Source of the DNA: Porphyromonadaceae bacterium
Lineage (GTDB): Bacteria > Bacteroidota > Bacteroidia > Bacteroidales > UBA11471
Assembly: GCA_021199145.1 (NCBI GenBank)
Contig: JAJQIP010000162.1
Span: 3,299-19,912, forward strand
Direction of reading: 5' to 3'
Length of the DNA stretch: 16,614 bases
The first letter of the stretch is position 1. Each line of letters begins with the position of its first letter. Below the pieces are notes generated by a model. The model was not told where the DNA came from, ran no database searches, and was given only the letters and a program-made list of their open reading frames with translations. The position numbers and the translations under genes are program-made. Below are positions 15,094 to 16,614 of this stretch, in pieces.

Positions 15094-15735
15094 TCAACGA
15101 CGGAGACGGGACAAGATTGTCTCGAGAATCTCCCCCTTCCGGACGGCCAATTGCTGCTCCATCTGCGCATCAGTCACCCTCAACATTTGCTGTATAATAG
15201 GTCTTAGAATGAAAGGGGTAACATCCAATGAAAGAATAGTTAAGATAAAGTCGATTGTCGTAATGGGTCGGGTATTTCCTTTATCCACCTCCCCCTGCAA
15301 CATTTTGTCAATTTTACCGACAAAAAGAGAGGCTGCCTGTCTCACTTTTTTTAATATCAAAACAGAATGTTTTCCATTGGAAAGCACCTCTCCCAACAAG
15401 AACGGAATCAACAAGGAGTTTTTCTGGAGAAAGTCAAAATGAAACTCCACAATCTTCACTACCTTCTCTTCCAATGTTCCTCCCATAGCGTGGATATTCG
15501 TGAAATTCTCCAGGAGAAACTGCATCTTCTCTTCTAGAATACGTTCAAACAGATTCTCCTTTTTCCGGTAATAGTAGTGGATTAAGGCCTGGTTGCACCC
15601 GGCTCGCTCGGCAATCTGCATCGTGGAGGTTTTTTCAAACCCCTGCTCCAAAAAGAGGGCTTCGGCCGCTTCGAGAATGGCTTGTTCCCGGTTTTTCACC
15701 CGCTTTTCCGGTGCCGTTTTTCCTTTCCTTTCCAT
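15094..15735 (-). CDS. TetR-family transcriptional regulator of the efflux operon
   Basis: The protein has 213 residues. The DNA-binding domain is at about 17-65: ILEAAEALFLEQGFEKTSTM, then the helix-turn-helix AERAGCNQALIHYYYRKKE, a standard TetR pattern. The C-terminal two thirds is helical and would bind an inducer and form the dimer; its ligand cannot be told from sequence. It is the first gene of the efflux operon, in the same direction as the pump genes, so it probably represses its own promoter and the whole operon. A symmetric array of four TTTAATT half-sites lies directly upstream (15746-15789). E. coli CecR, which controls ybhGFSR, is a comparable arrangement. Confidence 0.93.
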   Translation of the reverse strand: MERKGKTAPEKRVKNREQAILEAAEALFLEQGFEKTSTMQIAERAGCNQALIHYYYRKKENLFERILEEKMQFLLENFTNIHAMGGTLEEKVVKIVEFHFDFLQKNSLLIPFLLGEVLSNGKHSVLILKKVRQAASLFVGKIDKMLQGEVDKGNTRPITTIDFILTILSLDVTPFILRPIIQQMLRVTDAQMEQQLAVRKGEILETILSRLRR

Positions 15736-15745
15736 CTATCAATTA

Positions 15746-15789
15746 TTTAATTCATTTATTTAATTGTAAAATTAAATTGAACAATTAAA
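15746..15789. promoter_or_regulatory. Symmetric four-half-site operator, likely TetR binding site
   Basis: TTTAATT occurs at 15746-15752 and 15759-15765, and its reverse complement AATTAAA at 15770-15776 and 15783-15789. Both pairs share one axis at 15767.5, and both same-strand spacings are 13 bases. The inner palindrome is perfect over 8 bp on each side with a 4-base centre (15758-15777). It overlaps the probable -7 element and ends 11 bases from the tetR ATG. AT-richness raises the chance of accidental symmetry. Confidence 0.6.
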
Positions 15790-15798
15790 ACATCCAAA
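15767..15798 (-). promoter_or_regulatory. Probable promoter of the tetR-efflux operon
   Basis: On the minus strand TTTG (15798 to 15795) is followed after 20 bases by TAATTTTA (15774 to 15767), which matches seven of the eight positions of TAnnTTTG. Spacing is as expected for a Bacteroidetes promoter. The operator half-sites cover the -7 element and the spacer, which suits repression by blocking the polymerase. Confidence 0.5.
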
Positions 15799-15925
15799 TC
15801 TTTTTGCATTTTTTAAGAAAGAATTTTTCCTGACTATCCTTCCCTTTGAGAATTAACAAGGAAAATCCTCAACAATAGCAGCAAAAATTCCGAAGGATAC
15901 CACCTCTTTTTTCAGGAATAACCAC

Positions 15926-15933
15926 TATCTTTG
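15926..15933 (+). promoter_or_regulatory. -7 promoter element of the tRNA-Leu transcript
   Basis: TATCTTTG is a full match to TAnnTTTG, 87 bases before the tRNA. Transcription would start near 15940 and give a precursor with a 5' leader of about 80 bases to be trimmed. The -33 region is only T-rich. Confidence 0.55.
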
Positions 15934-16020
15934 CCTTTGGAGAAAAGCAATGGGGCCGACCTCTTGCAAGAGAGAACGCTCCAAGTACTCTTCCCCGTAT
16001 AAAACGGTTTCCGCAAGGAG

Positions 16021-16105
16021 GCTCGAATGGTGGAATAGGTAGACACGAAGGACTTAAAATCCTTTGGCCATAGCGGCTGTGTGGGTTCGAGTCCCACTTC
16101 GAGTA
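16021..16105 (+). tRNA. tRNA-Leu (anticodon UAA)
   Basis: The sequence folds as a class II tRNA of 85 bases. The acceptor stem pairs GCTCGAA (16021-16027) with TTCGAGT (16098-16104), with one G-U pair at the end. The anticodon arm is AAGGA, loop CTTAAAA, TCCTT, placing TAA at the anticodon, which reads UUA leucine codons. The long variable arm is typical of leucine tRNAs, and the T arm is GTGGG TTCGAGT CCCAC. The discriminator base is A at 16105, and no CCA end is encoded. It has its own promoter and terminator. Confidence 0.97.
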
Positions 16106-16111
16106 CAAGAG

Positions 16112-16148
16112 ATGCCCTATGAGATTGCCCAAAGGGCATTTCTTTTTC
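16112..16148 (+). terminator. Intrinsic terminator after tRNA-Leu
   Basis: ATGCCCT (16112-16118) pairs exactly with AGGGCAT (16133-16139), followed by TTCTTTTTC. An alternative tighter hairpin, TGCCC AAA GGGCA, uses the same right arm. Either form followed by the U-run would end the tRNA transcript. Confidence 0.75.
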
Positions 16149-16209
16149 AGAGAGAAGAACAATCCGAAGGAGAATCTCCCCTCTCTTTCCTTTATAAACC
16201 CCTATTGCC

Positions 16210-16541
16210 GTGAAAAAACTATTGTTCCTTTGTTGCATAGTCCTCTGGAGCCTGACAACCGGAGCGCAGGAGTTCATCCCCCTTTGGGAAACAGGCAAAA
16301 TGCCCAACAGCCGAGGATTGGCTTTACCCGACAGCATTGCCAACGAACGCATCTACCAAGTAGGGACACCCGGTCTCTACCTCTTTGAAACTTCACAGGC
16401 CGAAAACAAGGGAGCGGCCGTCGTCATCATTCCAGGCGGAGGCTATGTACGGCTGGCCTATCAGGTAAGCGGCTTCCAACTGGCCAAATGGTTCAACACC
16501 CTCGGCATCACCGCCTTTGTGCTGCAACACCGTTTTCCCCA
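16210..16541 (+). CDS. Secreted alpha/beta hydrolase (acetyl-esterase-like), 5' part only
   Basis: About 110 codons are readable from a GTG at 16210. A signal peptide (KKLLFLCCIVLWSLTTGAQ) precedes the mature start EFIPLWETGKMPNS, so the protein is exported. The following strand AAVVIIPGGGYVRLAYQ carries the GGGY oxyanion-hole motif of esterases related to acetyl xylan esterases, and WFNTLGITAFVLQHRFP matches the next conserved strand. The family is roughly 280-320 residues with a Ser-Asp-His triad; the nucleophile and the rest are missing. It likely removes acetyl or other ester groups from plant or host glycans. The reading frame runs into a poly-G tract at 16542, which appears not to be real sequence, so the break should not be read as a pseudogene. 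Confidence 0.8.
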
Positions 16542-16614
16542 GGGGGGGGGGGGGGGGGGGGGGGGCGGGGGGGGGGGTGGGGCGGGGGGGGGGGCGGGGG
16601 GGGGGCGGGGGGGG
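16542..16614. other. Near-pure poly-G tract at the window end, likely sequencing or assembly artefact
   Basis: Of 73 bases, 68 are G; the exceptions are C at 16566, 16583, 16595 and 16606 and T at 16578. It begins abruptly inside a well-conserved hydrolase gene. This pattern is typical of dark-cycle G calls from two-colour sequencing extending a contig end. Confidence 0.85.

Noticed and set aside
15961..15972. Perfect palindrome CTCTTGCAAGAG in the tRNA leader
   Set aside because: It gives at most a four-pair hairpin, is single and short, and has no partner site, so chance is likely.
16021..16210. tRNA-Leu as an integration site for a mobile element
   Set aside because: No integrase, no repeat of the tRNA 3' end and no foreign gene is visible; the downstream gene has its own start after a terminator.
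1..16614. CRISPR array, insertion sequence, prophage, toxin-antitoxin or defence genes
   Set aside because: I looked for repeated spacers, transposase or integrase motifs and small gene pairs on both strands and found none.

Overview
The window looks like ordinary chromosome from a gut-type Bacteroidales bacterium with fairly high GC. Four signs support this: TAnnTTTG-type promoter elements, lipoproteins with acidic residues after the lipobox cysteine, a DUF6089 gene directly upstream of uppS, and the run prmC-recX-comF-pyrE-SRPBCC-argH. A Barnesiella-like genus would fit the base composition, but that is only a guess.

Layout. Positions 1-2360 (minus strand): the start of uppS, a DUF6089-like outer-membrane beta-barrel, and a kelch-like DUF6242-type lipoprotein. 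Positions 2361-2699: a 339-base gap with two perfect inverted repeats. Positions 2700-3758 (minus): ribD, divergent from prmC across only 23 bases. Positions 3782-8810 (plus): prmC-recX-comF, a terminator and new promoter, then pyrE, an SRPBCC protein, argH, and a small lipoprotein resembling a Rieske domain with its histidines replaced. Positions 8811-8949: a pyrimidine-rich gap between convergent genes. Positions 8950-15735 (minus): a seven-gene efflux operon in transcription order tetR, tolC-type outer-membrane channel, HlyD-type lipoprotein adaptor, two ABC ATPases, two ABC-2 permeases. Positions 16021-16105: tRNA-Leu(UAA) with its own promoter and terminator. From 16210: the start of a secreted alpha/beta hydrolase, cut off by a 73-base near-pure G run that looks like a sequencing or assembly artefact.

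How the parts work together. The efflux operon matches the E. coli ybhGFSR arrangement with its TetR-type regulator (CecR), except that the fused double ATPase YbhF is two genes here and an outer-membrane channel is included. The two ATPases have complementary defects in conserved motifs, as expected for a heterodimer with one working and one degenerate ATP site. Upstream of tetR, four TTTAATT half-sites share one symmetry axis and overlap the likely promoter, which suggests autoregulation of the pump.

I see no defence system, CRISPR array, insertion sequence, integrase or prophage gene. The most unusual items are the all-cysteine Rieske-like lipoprotein, the symmetric operator and the structured gap between ribD and the DUF6242 gene.
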